Part shown: positions 52,911 to 62,755 of the stretch, piece after piece
Position numbering within the stretch: position 1 is the first letter of the stretch
Layout: each line of letters starts with the position of its first letter
Source of the DNA: Bacillota bacterium
Lineage (GTDB): Bacteria; Bacillota; Clostridia; Acetivibrionales; DSM-1351
Assembly (NCBI GenBank): GCA_023409265.1
Contig: JAEYHZ010000004.1
Span: 186,001-250,000 of the forward strand
Direction of reading: 5' to 3'
DNA length: 64,000 nt
The notes under the pieces: generated by a model
Database searches by the model: none
What the model was told of the DNA's origin: nothing
Seen by the model: only the letters and a program-made list of their open reading frames with translations
Position numbers and translations under genes: made by a program

Positions 52911-53405
52911 ACAGGATCAAGACCTATATACCGTTATAGGTTATTCTCTGCTTCTCATTATTAAATTTTATGGATATTTATTCATATCCACAGCTATTAT
53001 ATCAAATGGTTAAAATAATATCAATGTTAAAATAGCATATTATAGCTACTATTTCCAATCAAATAAAAAATAATATTTAAAAAATCGAGAGATAAATTTT
53101 ACATGAATATCTATATTTATACATTGGAAAGAAATTATAGAAAAAATCGAACAAATGTTTGCATTTTACTGCTAATTTGGTATAATATAAATTGCGTTTC
53201 ATTTATTAAGGATATAATTTACAATAAGGCTTTATTAAATAATAAACCCGGTTTAATGAAAATAGGGATATTCATTATTTATTTGATGCCTGATGTGCAC
53301 AAATCAATATTTAAAATAGAAAAGGTATTAGCTTGGCTGTTAAGTATGTAAAGCCAATCCCAAGGATTCAATTGATTGGTTCTTTGGGGACATGGAGGTT
53401 AGAAA
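52911..53405. promoter_or_regulatory. AT-rich region with a probable uvrA promoter
   Basis: TTGCAT (53159-53164) and TATAAT (53181-53186) with a 16-base spacer point toward uvrA, leaving a leader of about 210 bases. A small 82-codon frame here (53103-53351) lacks a ribosome site. No RNA is recognised. Confidence 0.5.
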
Positions 53406-56249
53406 ATGATAAGGGATAATATATTTATAAAAGGTGCCCGTGAGCACAATCTGAAGAATGTTGATATTGAAATACCCAGAGACAAATTCGTTGTTATTAC
53501 AGGCCTCAGCGGATCAGGTAAATCCTCATTGGCCTTTGATACAATTTATGCCGAGGGGCAGAGACGATATGTTGAATCTTTATCCTCATATGCAAGACAA
53601 TTCTTAGGACAAATGGAAAAGCCCGATGTTGATTACATAGACGGCTTATCTCCAGCAATATCCATTGATCAGAAGACAACCAGCAGAAATCCACGTTCTA
53701 CCGTGGGTACCGTAACTGAGATTCATGACTATCTCAGGCTTTTATATGCCAGGATAGGTATTCCTCACTGCCCAAAATGCGGTAAAGAGATATCCCAGCA
53801 GACTGTAGATCAGATGGTAGATCAGATACTCTCCTTTGAAGAGGGAACGAGGATTCAGCTGCTTGCACCGGTAGTAAGAGGCCGTAAGGGGGAATATCAC
53901 AAACTTATAGAGGATGCTAAAAAAGGCGGATTTGTCAGGATCAGAGTTGATGGACAGGTAATGGATATCAATGATGAAATTACTATGGATAAGAATAAAA
54001 AGCATAATATCGAAATAGTAGTGGACAGGCTTATAATCCGTGAGGATATACAGAAAAGACTCTCCGATTCTCTTGAAACAGTACTTCATTTAAGCGGTGG
54101 TATAGCAATAATTGATGTTGTAGGAAAGGAAGAATTTCTATTCAGCCAGAACTTTGCCTGCAGCGACTGCGGTATTAGCATTGAGGAGCTCACTCCAAGA
54201 ATGTTTTCATTTAATAATCCTTTTGGTGCTTGTCCAACATGTACAGGTCTTGGAAACCTGCTGAAGGTTGACCCCGACCTCATTATTCCAGACAGATCAA
54301 AGTCTCTGGATGATGGAGCAATCACTGTTTCAGGCTGGAATGTTGAAAGTGAAGAGGCCTATACCAGAATGATATTCAATGCGTTGGCAAAGCACTACAA
54401 GTTTAAATTAAACACTCCTGTCCACAAGCTGCCGGCTGAAGTGCTCAATATTATACTTTTTGGAACAAAAGGTGAAAAAATAAAAGTAGAGTATGAAAGA
54501 GAATACGGCAGCGGCTCGTATATGGCTGCCTTTGAAGGCGTTATCAACGTGGTTGAACGACGTTACAAGGAAACCCAATCCGAAGGTATGAAGCAGTATT
54601 ATGAGCAGTTTATGAGCAATACTCCATGTCCGGATTGTAACGGAGCGAGATTAAAGCCTGAGAGTCTTGCGGTAACAGTGGGCGACAAGAATATACACCA
54701 ACTGTCTGCCATGTCGGTAGCCGATACAAAGGACTTTTTTCTGAATGTAAACCTGACAGATAGACAGAAGATGATAGCAAATCAGATATTAAAGGAAATA
54801 AACGCCAGAATAGGCTTTCTGGTAGACGTAGGGCTGGATTACCTCACACTTTCAAGAGCGGCCGGAACGCTTTCGGGTGGAGAAGCCCAGAGAATCAGGC
54901 TGGCAACACAGATTGGTTCGGGCTTGATGGGAGTACTGTATATACTTGATGAACCAAGTATAGGGCTTCATCAGAGAGATAACGACAGACTGCTGAAAAC
55001 ACTTAACCGTTTAAGAGATCTGGGGAATACTCTGATTGTGGTTGAGCATGACGAAGATACCATGCATGCCGCTGACCACATTATCGACATGGGACCCGGA
55101 GCAGGTATACATGGCGGGCATGTTGTGGCAGAGGGAACACTTGAAGAAATACTTTCGTGTGAGGAGTCCCTTACAGGTCAGTATCTCAGCGGCAGAAAAA
55201 GGATAGAGATACCAAAAAAACGCAGAAAGCCAAACGGTAAGTGGCTTGAGATAGTTGGGGCAAAAGAGAATAACCTTAAGAATGTAAATGCAAAGATACC
55301 TCTTGGAGTTTTGACCTCCATTACAGGAGTATCCGGGTCGGGGAAAAGCTCTTTAATAAATCAAATATTATATAATAGTCTGGCAAGTAAGTTGAACAGA
55401 GCGAAAACAAGACCGGGTGAGCATGACGATATAAAGGGAATTGAGTATCTTGATAAAGTTATTAATATCGACCAGTCACCTATCGGCAGAACACCAAGAT
55501 CCAATCCAGCCACTTACACTGGAGTGTTTGACCTTATCAGAGAGGTTTTCGCCGCTACAACTGAAGCAAAAATGAAGGGCTATAAAAACGGCAGGTTCAG
55601 TTTCAATGTCAAGGGAGGCAGATGTGAAGCCTGCAGCGGCGATGGAATAATAAAAATTGAAATGCATTTCCTTCCTGATATATATGTACCTTGTGAAGTA
55701 TGTAAGGGAAAACGTTACAACAGGGAAACCCTGGAGGTTAAGTACAAGGGTAAAAGTATAGCCGATGTACTCGATATGACAGTTGAAGATGCTCTTGAAT
55801 TCTTTAAGAACATACCAAAGATTCAGAGAAAGCTGCAGACCCTTTACGATGTAGGTTTAGGCTATGTCAAGGTAGGACAGCCTTCAACCCAGTTATCCGG
55901 AGGAGAAGCCCAAAGAGTCAAGCTTGCCACAGAATTATCCAAGAGAAGTACCGGAAGTACCCTTTATATACTGGACGAGCCTACAACAGGGCTGCACGTA
56001 GCCGACGTACACAAGCTCATTGATATACTGCAGAGACTTGTTGATGCCGGTAACTCCATTGTGGTTATTGAACACAACCTTGATGTCATAAAGACTTCGG
56101 ATTATATATTGGATTTAGGACCTGAAGGAGGAAACAAGGGAGGCACTATTATTGCCCAGGGCACACCCGAGGAAGTAGCAAAGGTTGAGGGCTCTTACAC
56201 GGGAAATTATCTTAGTAAATTATTAAATAGTAAAAAAAATAAAAAATAA
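53406..56249 (+). CDS. uvrA: Excinuclease ABC subunit A
   Basis: DNA-damage recognition ATPase of nucleotide excision repair. The 947-aa protein has two ABC modules: Walker A GLSGSGKSSLA and GVSGSGKSSL, and LSGGEAQR twice. Zinc-finger Cys pairs are CPKCGKE, CSDCG, CPTCTG, CPDCNGARL and CEACSGDG...CEVCKGKR. GGAGG precedes ATG 53406. uvrB is not in the window. Confidence 0.98.
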   Translation: MIRDNIFIKGAREHNLKNVDIEIPRDKFVVITGLSGSGKSSLAFDTIYAEGQRRYVESLSSYARQFLGQMEKPDVDYIDGLSPAISIDQKTTSRNPRSTVGTVTEIHDYLRLLYARIGIPHCPKCGKEISQQTVDQMVDQILSFEEGTRIQLLAPVVRGRKGEYHKLIEDAKKGGFVRIRVDGQVMDINDEITMDKNKKHNIEIVVDRLIIREDIQKRLSDSLETVLHLSGGIAIIDVVGKEEFLFSQNFACSDCGISIEELTPRMFSFNNPFGACPTCTGLGNLLKVDPDLIIPDRSKSLDDGAITVSGWNVESEEAYTRMIFNALAKHYKFKLNTPVHKLPAEVLNIILFGTKGEKIKVEYEREYGSGSYMAAFEGVINVVERRYKETQSEGMKQYYEQFMSNTPCPDCNGARLKPESLAVTVGDKNIHQLSAMSVADTKDFFLNVNLTDRQKMIANQILKEINARIGFLVDVGLDYLTLSRAAGTLSGGEAQRIRLATQIGSGLMGVLYILDEPSIGLHQRDNDRLLKTLNRLRDLGNTLIVVEHDEDTMHAADHIIDMGPGAGIHGGHVVAEGTLEEILSCEESLTGQYLSGRKRIEIPKKRRKPNGKWLEIVGAKENNLKNVNAKIPLGVLTSITGVSGSGKSSLINQILYNSLASKLNRAKTRPGEHDDIKGIEYLDKVINIDQSPIGRTPRSNPATYTGVFDLIREVFAATTEAKMKGYKNGRFSFNVKGGRCEACSGDGIIKIEMHFLPDIYVPCEVCKGKRYNRETLEVKYKGKSIADVLDMTVEDALEFFKNIPKIQRKLQTLYDVGLGYVKVGQPSTQLSGGEAQRVKLATELSKRSTGSTLYILDEPTTGLHVADVHKLIDILQRLVDAGNSIVVIEHNLDVIKTSDYILDLGPEGGNKGGTIIAQGTPEEVAKVEGSYTGNYLSKLLNSKKNKK

Positions 56250-56255
56250 ATTAGC

Positions 56256-56291
56256 AGAGTTCCTATAAAATAATAAACTTATAGGAACTCT
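56256..56291 (+). terminator. Terminator after uvrA
   Basis: Perfect 12-bp stem agagttcctata / tataggaactct with a 12-base loop, then ATTTG. Confidence 0.75.
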
Positions 56292-56436
56292 ATTTGTATG
56301 GATTAATAGAATTTTTTATTAATATAATAATAAAGAGGGTTTGTTAATTCTATGTTAAGTTTATTGTAAATTAGTTAACAATACTATATAATGGTAACGG
56401 TAAATTGTTATATTTTGTCGAAAGAAGGTACTTCAA

Positions 56437-57060
56437 ATGTTTAGAATTACACCTAAGGAAGAAATGTTTTTTGACTATTTTATTGAGACATGTGAAATCA
56501 TATGCAAGGCTGCAAACCTGCTGGATGATTTGACAAACAATTATGTTAATGTCAACGAAAAGATTATGACCATTGAAGAAGCGGAACACGCTTGTGACAG
56601 CAGTGTGCATAAGATTCTGAATGAACTTAACAAATCCTTTATCACCCCAATTGACAGGGAAGATATTTTTACCATTGCAAAAGAGCTTGATAACATTACT
56701 GATGATATTGAAAGTGCAGCTCACCGCTTCAGTATGTTCAATGTTAAAGAAGTAAGGCCGGAGGCTGTGACACTTACAAAGCTGATTGTCAGAGCAACAG
56801 ATGAGCTTAGAAATGTAATGATAGAAGTTAAAAATATGAAAAAGAGCAAACAGCTTCAAAACAAAATTATTGAGGTTAATAATGTAGAAGATGAAGCGGA
56901 TACAATTTTCAGAGATGCTATGGCTAATCTGTTTACATCTGAAACAGATGCCGTTGAGGTAATCAAATGGAAAGCAATATTCGAGTTGCTGGAAAATACA
57001 ATTGATGCCTGCGAGGATGTTGCAAATATCGTAGAAGGGGTTGTTATGAAAAATGCTTAG
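56437..57060 (+). CDS. DUF47 PhoU-like Pit accessory protein
   Basis: A 207-aa all-helical protein of the DUF47 family, which regularly precedes Pit-type phosphate transporters and resembles PhoU. Conserved stretches include EEAEHACDSSVHKI, TPIDREDIFTIAKELDNITDDIE (in part) and NVEDEADTIFRDAM. It overlaps pit by 8 bases. The role is probably regulation of, or a partner to, the transporter. Confidence 0.93.
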   Translation: MFRITPKEEMFFDYFIETCEIICKAANLLDDLTNNYVNVNEKIMTIEEAEHACDSSVHKILNELNKSFITPIDREDIFTIAKELDNITDDIESAAHRFSMFNVKEVRPEAVTLTKLIVRATDELRNVMIEVKNMKKSKQLQNKIIEVNNVEDEADTIFRDAMANLFTSETDAVEVIKWKAIFELLENTIDACEDVANIVEGVVMKNA

Positions 57061-58051
57061 TGTTTCTTTGGTATGTGTGGTTGTACTGGCACTAGGATTT
57101 GACTTTATAAACGGCTTTCACGATACTGCAAATTCTATAGCTACATCTGTTTCTACAAGAGTTTTGTCACCAAGGCAGGCTATTTTGATGTCTGCTGTCT
57201 TGAATTTCGTTGGTGCATTAATGAGCAGCAAGGTTGCTAAAACTATCTCCAGTGGTTTGGTAGATGGTGCAATGATAAAGGTTCAGTACGTAATAATAGC
57301 GACTTTAATAGCAGCAATTATATGGGATTTAATTACATGGTATTTTGGAATACCAAGCAGTTCTTCACACGCACTTATAGGATCACTTATAGGGGCTTCA
57401 ATTGCCTATTCAGGCGGAATTAGTATTGTAAAATGGCAGGGGGTATGGCAAAAAGTTATATTGCCATTAATAACCTCACCTTTTATTGGTTTCTTTATGG
57501 GCTTCCTGTTCATGACCTTACTTTACAAATTACTCCGCAACTTTACTCCAAGATTTATTAACAAATGGTTTTCAAAATTGCAGATTGTGTCTGCGGCATT
57601 TATGGCGTATTCACATGGCAACAATGACGCTCAGAAGTCCATGGGTATTATTACACTGGCTTTAGTTGGTGCCGGACTCAATGGCGGACATACCGAAGTT
57701 CAGCCCTGGGTAATGTTGGCATGTGCTATTTCAATGGCTTTGGGTACTTCCATCGGAGGCTGGAAAATCATAAAGACCATGGGCGTTAACATGATCAGGC
57801 TTCAGCCAATAGGCGGATTCGCTGCTGAAACAGGTGCAGCAATTGTTATCGAAACAATGACTCATTTTGGAGCACCGGTTAGTACAACTCACGTAATATC
57901 AACCTCAATAATGGGTGTTGGCGCATCAAAGAGATTATCCGCTGTTAAATGGGTTCTTGCAAGAAATATCGTTTGGGCTTGGGTAATAACAATTCCTGTC
58001 ACCGCTTTAATGGGAGCCTTTATTACGACTATTTTCAAAATGTTTGCATAA
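57053..58051 (+). CDS. pit: Low-affinity inorganic phosphate transporter
   Basis: A PiT-family symporter of 332 aa with about ten membrane segments. The two family repeats carry GFDFINGFHDTANSIAT and SHGNNDAQKSMGII, and PSSSSHALIGSLIGA and PVSTTHVISTSIMGVG. ATG 57053 overlaps the DUF47 gene, so the two are coupled. Confidence 0.95.
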   Translation: MLSVSLVCVVVLALGFDFINGFHDTANSIATSVSTRVLSPRQAILMSAVLNFVGALMSSKVAKTISSGLVDGAMIKVQYVIIATLIAAIIWDLITWYFGIPSSSSHALIGSLIGASIAYSGGISIVKWQGVWQKVILPLITSPFIGFFMGFLFMTLLYKLLRNFTPRFINKWFSKLQIVSAAFMAYSHGNNDAQKSMGIITLALVGAGLNGGHTEVQPWVMLACAISMALGTSIGGWKIIKTMGVNMIRLQPIGGFAAETGAAIVIETMTHFGAPVSTTHVISTSIMGVGASKRLSAVKWVLARNIVWAWVITIPVTALMGAFITTIFKMFA

Positions 58052-58095
58052 GCATTTGACTGTCTGTACTTATATTTTAGAATAAATAATAATTA

Positions 58096-58137
58096 AGAAG
58101 TGGCCAATTAAACCAGGTTTAATTTGTCACTTCTTTT
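58096..58137 (+). terminator. Terminator after pit
   Basis: A 20-bp imperfect stem (aagaagtg...aaacc / ggttt...cacttctt) followed by T residues. Confidence 0.78.
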
Positions 58138-58143
58138 AGTATC

Positions 58144-58197
58144 AAAAGGTGATTTTTTAGCATCATAACTTTATAAATCTGGTTTTATCACCTTTTT
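58144..58197 (+). terminator. Second hairpin after pit
   Basis: aaaaggtga / tcacctttt with a 35-base loop and a T run. It could be a back-up terminator. Confidence 0.5.
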
Positions 58198-58350
58198 CAA
58201 TTTAGTCACAGATTGTTTACATATGGATAGTTTAAAAACGGGAATGAAGCCGTATATCTTTGATTTAGCTACTATAACCTCGGTTTATTAATCTGTTTTA
58301 TTATTAACAGCTTATAAACCTTAATAGAAGCTAAAACAGGGGCAAATAGG

Positions 58351-58380
58351 TTAGACCTGTGTATTTACTTATGTTATACT
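58351..58380 (+). promoter_or_regulatory. Candidate promoter for a short RNA
   Basis: TTAGAC (58351-58356) and TATACT (58375-58380) with an 18-base spacer, pointing into the hairpin-rich region that follows. Confidence 0.4.
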
Positions 58381-58386
58381 AATAAA

Positions 58387-58515
58387 AACTGCCGTAGTAC
58401 TCTGATAATCGGTAAACCTGGTTATTGCGGCAGCTCAGTTTTGGAAACTGCGTGTCGTTACTCTGAATAAACAAAGTATTCCTCCAATCCTCCGCATGGT
58501 CTTGGTAAAGACATA
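58387..58515 (+). ncRNA. Candidate structured non-coding RNA
   Basis: Four closely packed stems: ctgccg/cggcag (58389-58394 with 58428-58433), cagttt/aaactg (58436-58450), gaata/tattc (58465-58481) and gtctt/aagac (58499-58512). Two CCTCC motifs (58481-58493) lie between the last two stems. There is no ORF and no known riboswitch motif that I recognise. Bases 58516-58780 after it show nothing distinct. Confidence 0.4.
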
Positions 58516-58780
58516 GCTAATATATGTTTTAGAGTTTATAGAGTACAGTATATTATAATTTTAAAAATTTATAGACATTTATGGAAATAATATAGTATAT
58601 ATGTATATATAAACAGCTTTGGCAAGCCAATTAATGAGGATTAGTTTTACGTATTCCACACAAATAAAGGATAAACATTAATATCGAATAATCTAATTAA
58701 CCTCCTTTCGTAGTTAAATAATTGGGAAAAGTGGTATGAATTAATATAAGGAAGATAAGACTTAAAGAGGTATTTAATTT

Positions 58781-58821
58781 GAGGTCAAAAGGTTGACCTC
58801 GGCACAACACAAGGCTAGAAT
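58781..58821 (+). promoter_or_regulatory. clpE promoter with GGTCAA palindromic operator (CtsR-like half-sites)
   Basis: GAGGTCAA-AAGG-TTGACCTC (58781-58800) is a perfect palindrome. Its right arm is also the -35 box TTGACC (58793-58798), 17 bases before TAGAAT (58816-58821). Another GGTCAAA overlaps the ribosome site at 58839-58845. GGTCAAA is the known CtsR heptad, but CtsR sites are usually direct repeats. Confidence 0.7.
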
Positions 58822-58846
58822 ATCATAAGAGATTTGGAGGTCAAAC

Positions 58847-61189
58847 ATGATAAAATGCTCAATTTGTAATAAAAATATAGCAGTAGTTTTTGTAACAAAA
58901 TTCGTTGATGGAAGGCAGATACAGGAGGGCTTATGCGTAAGTTGTGCAAGAAAGCAGAATTTACAGCCTATTGATCAGCTTTTATCTCAAACTGGTATGA
59001 CAGAGGATGAACTGGACAATATCAGCAAGCAGGTCGGCGATATGCTTGAGGATATGGAGGGTACGGATATAATGGAAGCCTTACAGGCTGACCCAGGTAA
59101 TGTCAATCAGACAAATCCGTTCTTCGGAGTACTGAATAAAGCATTTCCAAAGGCAAACAGCAATCAGGAAGCTGATACACCTGCCGTTAATAATCAGGAA
59201 AAAGAAATCACTGATGAAAAGGATGGCAAAAACTCAACAAAAACCAAAGTTCAGGATAAAAAAGTCACTAAAAAGAAGAAGTATCTTGACATGTATGGTA
59301 CAAACCTGATTGATAAGGCCAGAGAAGGCGGCATAGATAAAGTTGTTGGCAGAAACAAGGAAATAGACAGGGTTATTCAGATTCTGAACAGAAGAACTAA
59401 AAATAATCCTGTACTCATTGGTGAGCCCGGAGTAGGTAAAACTGCCATAGCGGAGGGGCTTGCTGTAAGAATTGCTGAAAGGAATGTACCTTTAAAGCTG
59501 TATAATGCAGAAGTTTATCTGTTGGATATGACCAGCGTTGTGGCAGGTACACAGTTCAGAGGCCAGTTTGAAAGCAGAATGAAAGGAATAATTGAAGAAG
59601 CGAAGTCTTTTGGTAATATTATTCTTGTAATAGATGAACTTCATAATATTATGGGAGCAGGAGAGGCAGAGGGAGCAATGAATGCTGCCAACATACTGAA
59701 GCCTGCTCTGTCAAGAGGAGAAATCCAGGTTATAGGAGCTACTACTCTCAATGAGTATAGAAAGCATATTGAAAAGGATTCAGCACTGGAGAGAAGATTT
59801 CAGCCGGTTATAGTTGACGAACCATCAATAGAAGAATCCATTGAGATATTAACTGGTATCAAGCATTATTATGAAGAATACCACAGGGTAAAAATCAGTA
59901 ATGAAGTGATCAAGGCAGCTGTTAATTATTCCGAGAGATATATCACAGACAGACTCTTACCCGACAAGGCAATTGATGTCATTGATGAAGCAGGTTCAAG
60001 GGCTAACTTAAGAAATACAAAACTTGCTGAACTCCAGTCCTATAAGGACGAGCTGAGAAGAGTGCAGGAAGAAAAAGAAACCGCAATTTCGGCTGATTCC
60101 ATTGAAGATTACCAGAAGGCTGCAGACTTAAAGGTGTATGAATGCAAGCTAATCGGCTTGATTAAAGATATTGAAGATACCAGTAAGGACGTTGAACTGA
60201 CAATAGAAGATATTGCAAGTGTTATAGAAGCCTGGACTAAAATACCAATTCAAAGGCTTAGTGAAGAGGAATCACAAAAGCTTATTAACCTTGAGACCCG
60301 TCTGCACAAACGTGTCATAGGTCAAAGTAAAGCGGTTGAAGGTGTGGCAAAAGCTATCAGAAGAAGTCGTTCGGGCTTTAAAAAGAAGAAAAAACCTGCC
60401 TCCTTTATATTTGTCGGACCTACCGGCGTCGGTAAGACTGAATTGGTAAGGGCTTTGGCTATAGAATTATTTGAAAGTGAAGAAGCACTTATAAGACTTG
60501 ATATGTCCGAATACATGGAGAAACATACAGTATCCAAGCTTATTGGTTCACCTCCGGGTTATGTAGGCTATGATGATGCAGGACAGCTTACCGAAAAGGT
60601 TAGAAGAAAGCCTTATTCTGTAATATTAATGGATGAAATTGAAAAAGCTCATCCCGATGTGTTCAATATGCTGCTTCAGATTCTTGAAGACGGCAGGCTG
60701 ACCGACAGTCATGGAAGAACAGTCAGTTTTGAAAATACAATAATAATTATGACTTCAAATGCCGGAACCAACTTCAAGTCAAGCGGAATAGGTTTCGCAA
60801 ACAATGCATATTCAACCCTGGAAAGCAAGGTAAAGGATGTCATCAAGGAAACCTTCAGACCTGAATTCCTGAACAGAATAGATGAAGTTATCGTCTTTAC
60901 AGAGCTGAATAATGACGAACTCAAGCAGATTGTTGAACTGATGCTCGAGGAAGTTTATACCGAGGCGAGAGAAAAGGACATCAGGATAAATGTATCAGAA
61001 GGGGTTAAGGAATACATTCTTGAGAAAGGGTATGATATCAAGTTTGGAGCAAGACCGTTGAGACGTGCAATCCAAAACTATATAGAGGACAGACTTTCAG
61101 AGGAATACCTCAAAGGAACCATCAAAGAAGGCTCTTTGGTGGGAGTCGATATAAATGCTGACAAGGAAATTACATTATCTATTCTTTGA
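58847..61189 (+). CDS. clpE: AAA+ chaperone/protease ATPase ClpE
   Basis: Unfolds proteins for ClpP and in disaggregation. The 780-aa protein starts with the ClpE-type zinc finger (Cys4, Cys7, Cys30, Cys33). A linker with acidic and Lys-rich stretches follows, then two AAA+ domains: Walker A GEPGVGKT (about residue 192) with Walker B VIDELHN, and GPTGVGKTE (about residue 524) with LMDEIEKAH. A UVR-like coiled coil lies between them. GGAGG precedes ATG 58847. ClpC would lack the zinc finger. Confidence 0.95.
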   Translation: MIKCSICNKNIAVVFVTKFVDGRQIQEGLCVSCARKQNLQPIDQLLSQTGMTEDELDNISKQVGDMLEDMEGTDIMEALQADPGNVNQTNPFFGVLNKAFPKANSNQEADTPAVNNQEKEITDEKDGKNSTKTKVQDKKVTKKKKYLDMYGTNLIDKAREGGIDKVVGRNKEIDRVIQILNRRTKNNPVLIGEPGVGKTAIAEGLAVRIAERNVPLKLYNAEVYLLDMTSVVAGTQFRGQFESRMKGIIEEAKSFGNIILVIDELHNIMGAGEAEGAMNAANILKPALSRGEIQVIGATTLNEYRKHIEKDSALERRFQPVIVDEPSIEESIEILTGIKHYYEEYHRVKISNEVIKAAVNYSERYITDRLLPDKAIDVIDEAGSRANLRNTKLAELQSYKDELRRVQEEKETAISADSIEDYQKAADLKVYECKLIGLIKDIEDTSKDVELTIEDIASVIEAWTKIPIQRLSEEESQKLINLETRLHKRVIGQSKAVEGVAKAIRRSRSGFKKKKKPASFIFVGPTGVGKTELVRALAIELFESEEALIRLDMSEYMEKHTVSKLIGSPPGYVGYDDAGQLTEKVRRKPYSVILMDEIEKAHPDVFNMLLQILEDGRLTDSHGRTVSFENTIIIMTSNAGTNFKSSGIGFANNAYSTLESKVKDVIKETFRPEFLNRIDEVIVFTELNNDELKQIVELMLEEVYTEAREKDIRINVSEGVKEYILEKGYDIKFGARPLRRAIQNYIEDRLSEEYLKGTIKEGSLVGVDINADKEITLSIL

Positions 61190-61223
61190 TTTCATAAAAA
61201 AAATAAAGTTTTCTAAGAATTCA

Positions 61224-61259
61224 TAATAGCTGCCGTGATTTATGGCAGCTATTTTTTTA
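61224..61259 (+). terminator. Terminator after clpE
   Basis: Stem aatagctgcc / ggcagctatt with a 9-base loop and seven T. Confidence 0.9.
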
Positions 61260-61411
61260 GTTAAACGATATCCAGCTTAAGCCTTATTTAGCAAAATAAA
61301 TTTGTTATTGCAAAATGTACTAATTAATAATTATAATAACTGTATACGATATTTGTCTTTGTTGTCAAATCCAAATTGAACACGCTTTAAGCGTAGAGTG
61401 GGGTGAAATTA

Positions 61412-62716
61412 ATGAAATACTCAAAAAGTATTTTGGGTATTGTAATTGCAGCCATATTATGTATTACTCAGGCTTCATGTTCAGGTGACAATTCAAATCC
61501 TTCGGCAAATTCCAAAGGTCCGGTATTGCCGTCAAAAAGCAATACTCTTGAATTAATGACTTCCTGGGGCGGTGTTGACAGCAAAGCAGGAAGTCTTAAA
61601 GAAATCATAGCCAAGTTTGAAAACGAGAACAGTAATATCAAAATATCTAATCAGTCTATTTTTGGTGACGAATATTTACCCACTTTAAAAATCAGATTTG
61701 CATCTGGCAATGAGCCGGATGTTTTTGGGCTTTGGCCCGGTTCTGATATTAAATATCTCGTCAGGGCAAATAAAGTTGCAGATATTACAGATAAATTGAA
61801 GCAGGACAGGAGTTGGATGGACAGTTTTTACCAGTCAAGCTTCAGCTATACAACCTATAATAACCGTATATACGGAATCCCATTTGAGCTGGTATTTGAA
61901 GGGTTGTTCATAAACAAGGATCTTTTTGAAAAGTATAAAGTTAAAATACCAAAAAACTATGAAGATTTAAAAGCAGCTATTACGGTATTCAAATCCAAAG
62001 GTATTATTCCCATAGCCTACAATTCTTCAGCAGAAGGGTCTTACATATATCAGAATATGATAGCAAGCCTGGGCGGGGCTCAGGGTGTAGAAAACAGTAT
62101 TGCAAATGGTAAGATAAACCAATACTACGTTGATGCAATGAAGTATATGAAAGAACTTTATGATATGGAGGCTTTCCCAAAGGATGCACTGACCTTAAAC
62201 AGCAATGAACGGAACGAGCTCTTTTTTACAAAGCAGGCAGCAATGATCGTACAGGGATCCTGGTTTATACCTTACTTTGACAAATATGACGAAAGTGTGG
62301 AAATGATTCCCTTTCCTGCAATGGGCAGTGGCAGCCCAAAGGTTCCAACAGGTCTGGGAGGAGGAACCTTTTATATAAGCAAGTCAGCATGGGATACCCC
62401 TTCGGGGGAGGCTACGACCATACAATTTCTCAAGTATCTGACCTCAAAGGAAACAGCCGCATTCTTCTATGAGAAAACGGCACTTTTGAGCAACTTAAAC
62501 ATGGAATTAAAATCAGCATATAGTTCGCTGGCAAAGCAAAGTATCAGCCTTTTTGAGAATACTGAAGAAGAAAACAAGACTCCCATACCCGATCACGTTA
62601 TCGAAAGAAGCGCCTGGGAAGATATTATAATACAGCAGTTCCCATACTTTCTGGAGAATAAAAAGTCTGCTGAGGAAATATGGGATAAGGCAGTTGAAAA
62701 AATGATGATGAATTAG
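61412..62716 (+). CDS. Carbohydrate ABC transporter substrate-binding lipoprotein
   Basis: A 434-aa extracellular family 1 solute-binding protein. The signal peptide ends in the lipobox QASC and a Ser/Asn linker, so it is lipid-anchored. The core shows ELMTSWGG, RFASGNEPDVFGLWPGS, YGIPFELVFEGLFINKDLF (in part) and AMIVQGSWFIPYF, typical of sugar-binding proteins. ATG 61412 follows GGGGTGA; GTG 61403 is part of that site. A sensor kinase gene follows 39 bases later, so the protein may supply a sugar signal to it. Permease genes would lie beyond the window. Confidence 0.92.
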   Translation: MKYSKSILGIVIAAILCITQASCSGDNSNPSANSKGPVLPSKSNTLELMTSWGGVDSKAGSLKEIIAKFENENSNIKISNQSIFGDEYLPTLKIRFASGNEPDVFGLWPGSDIKYLVRANKVADITDKLKQDRSWMDSFYQSSFSYTTYNNRIYGIPFELVFEGLFINKDLFEKYKVKIPKNYEDLKAAITVFKSKGIIPIAYNSSAEGSYIYQNMIASLGGAQGVENSIANGKINQYYVDAMKYMKELYDMEAFPKDALTLNSNERNELFFTKQAAMIVQGSWFIPYFDKYDESVEMIPFPAMGSGSPKVPTGLGGGTFYISKSAWDTPSGEATTIQFLKYLTSKETAAFFYEKTALLSNLNMELKSAYSSLAKQSISLFENTEEENKTPIPDHVIERSAWEDIIIQQFPYFLENKKSAEEIWDKAVEKMMMN

Positions 62717-62755
62717 GCTGTATATAAAAATTTTCGGTAAATTATTGAGGTTAAA

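Noticed and set aside
53103..53351. 82-codon ORF upstream of uvrA
   Set aside because: No ribosome site, AT-driven Ile/Asn/Tyr-rich composition, and it overlaps a probable uvrA promoter.
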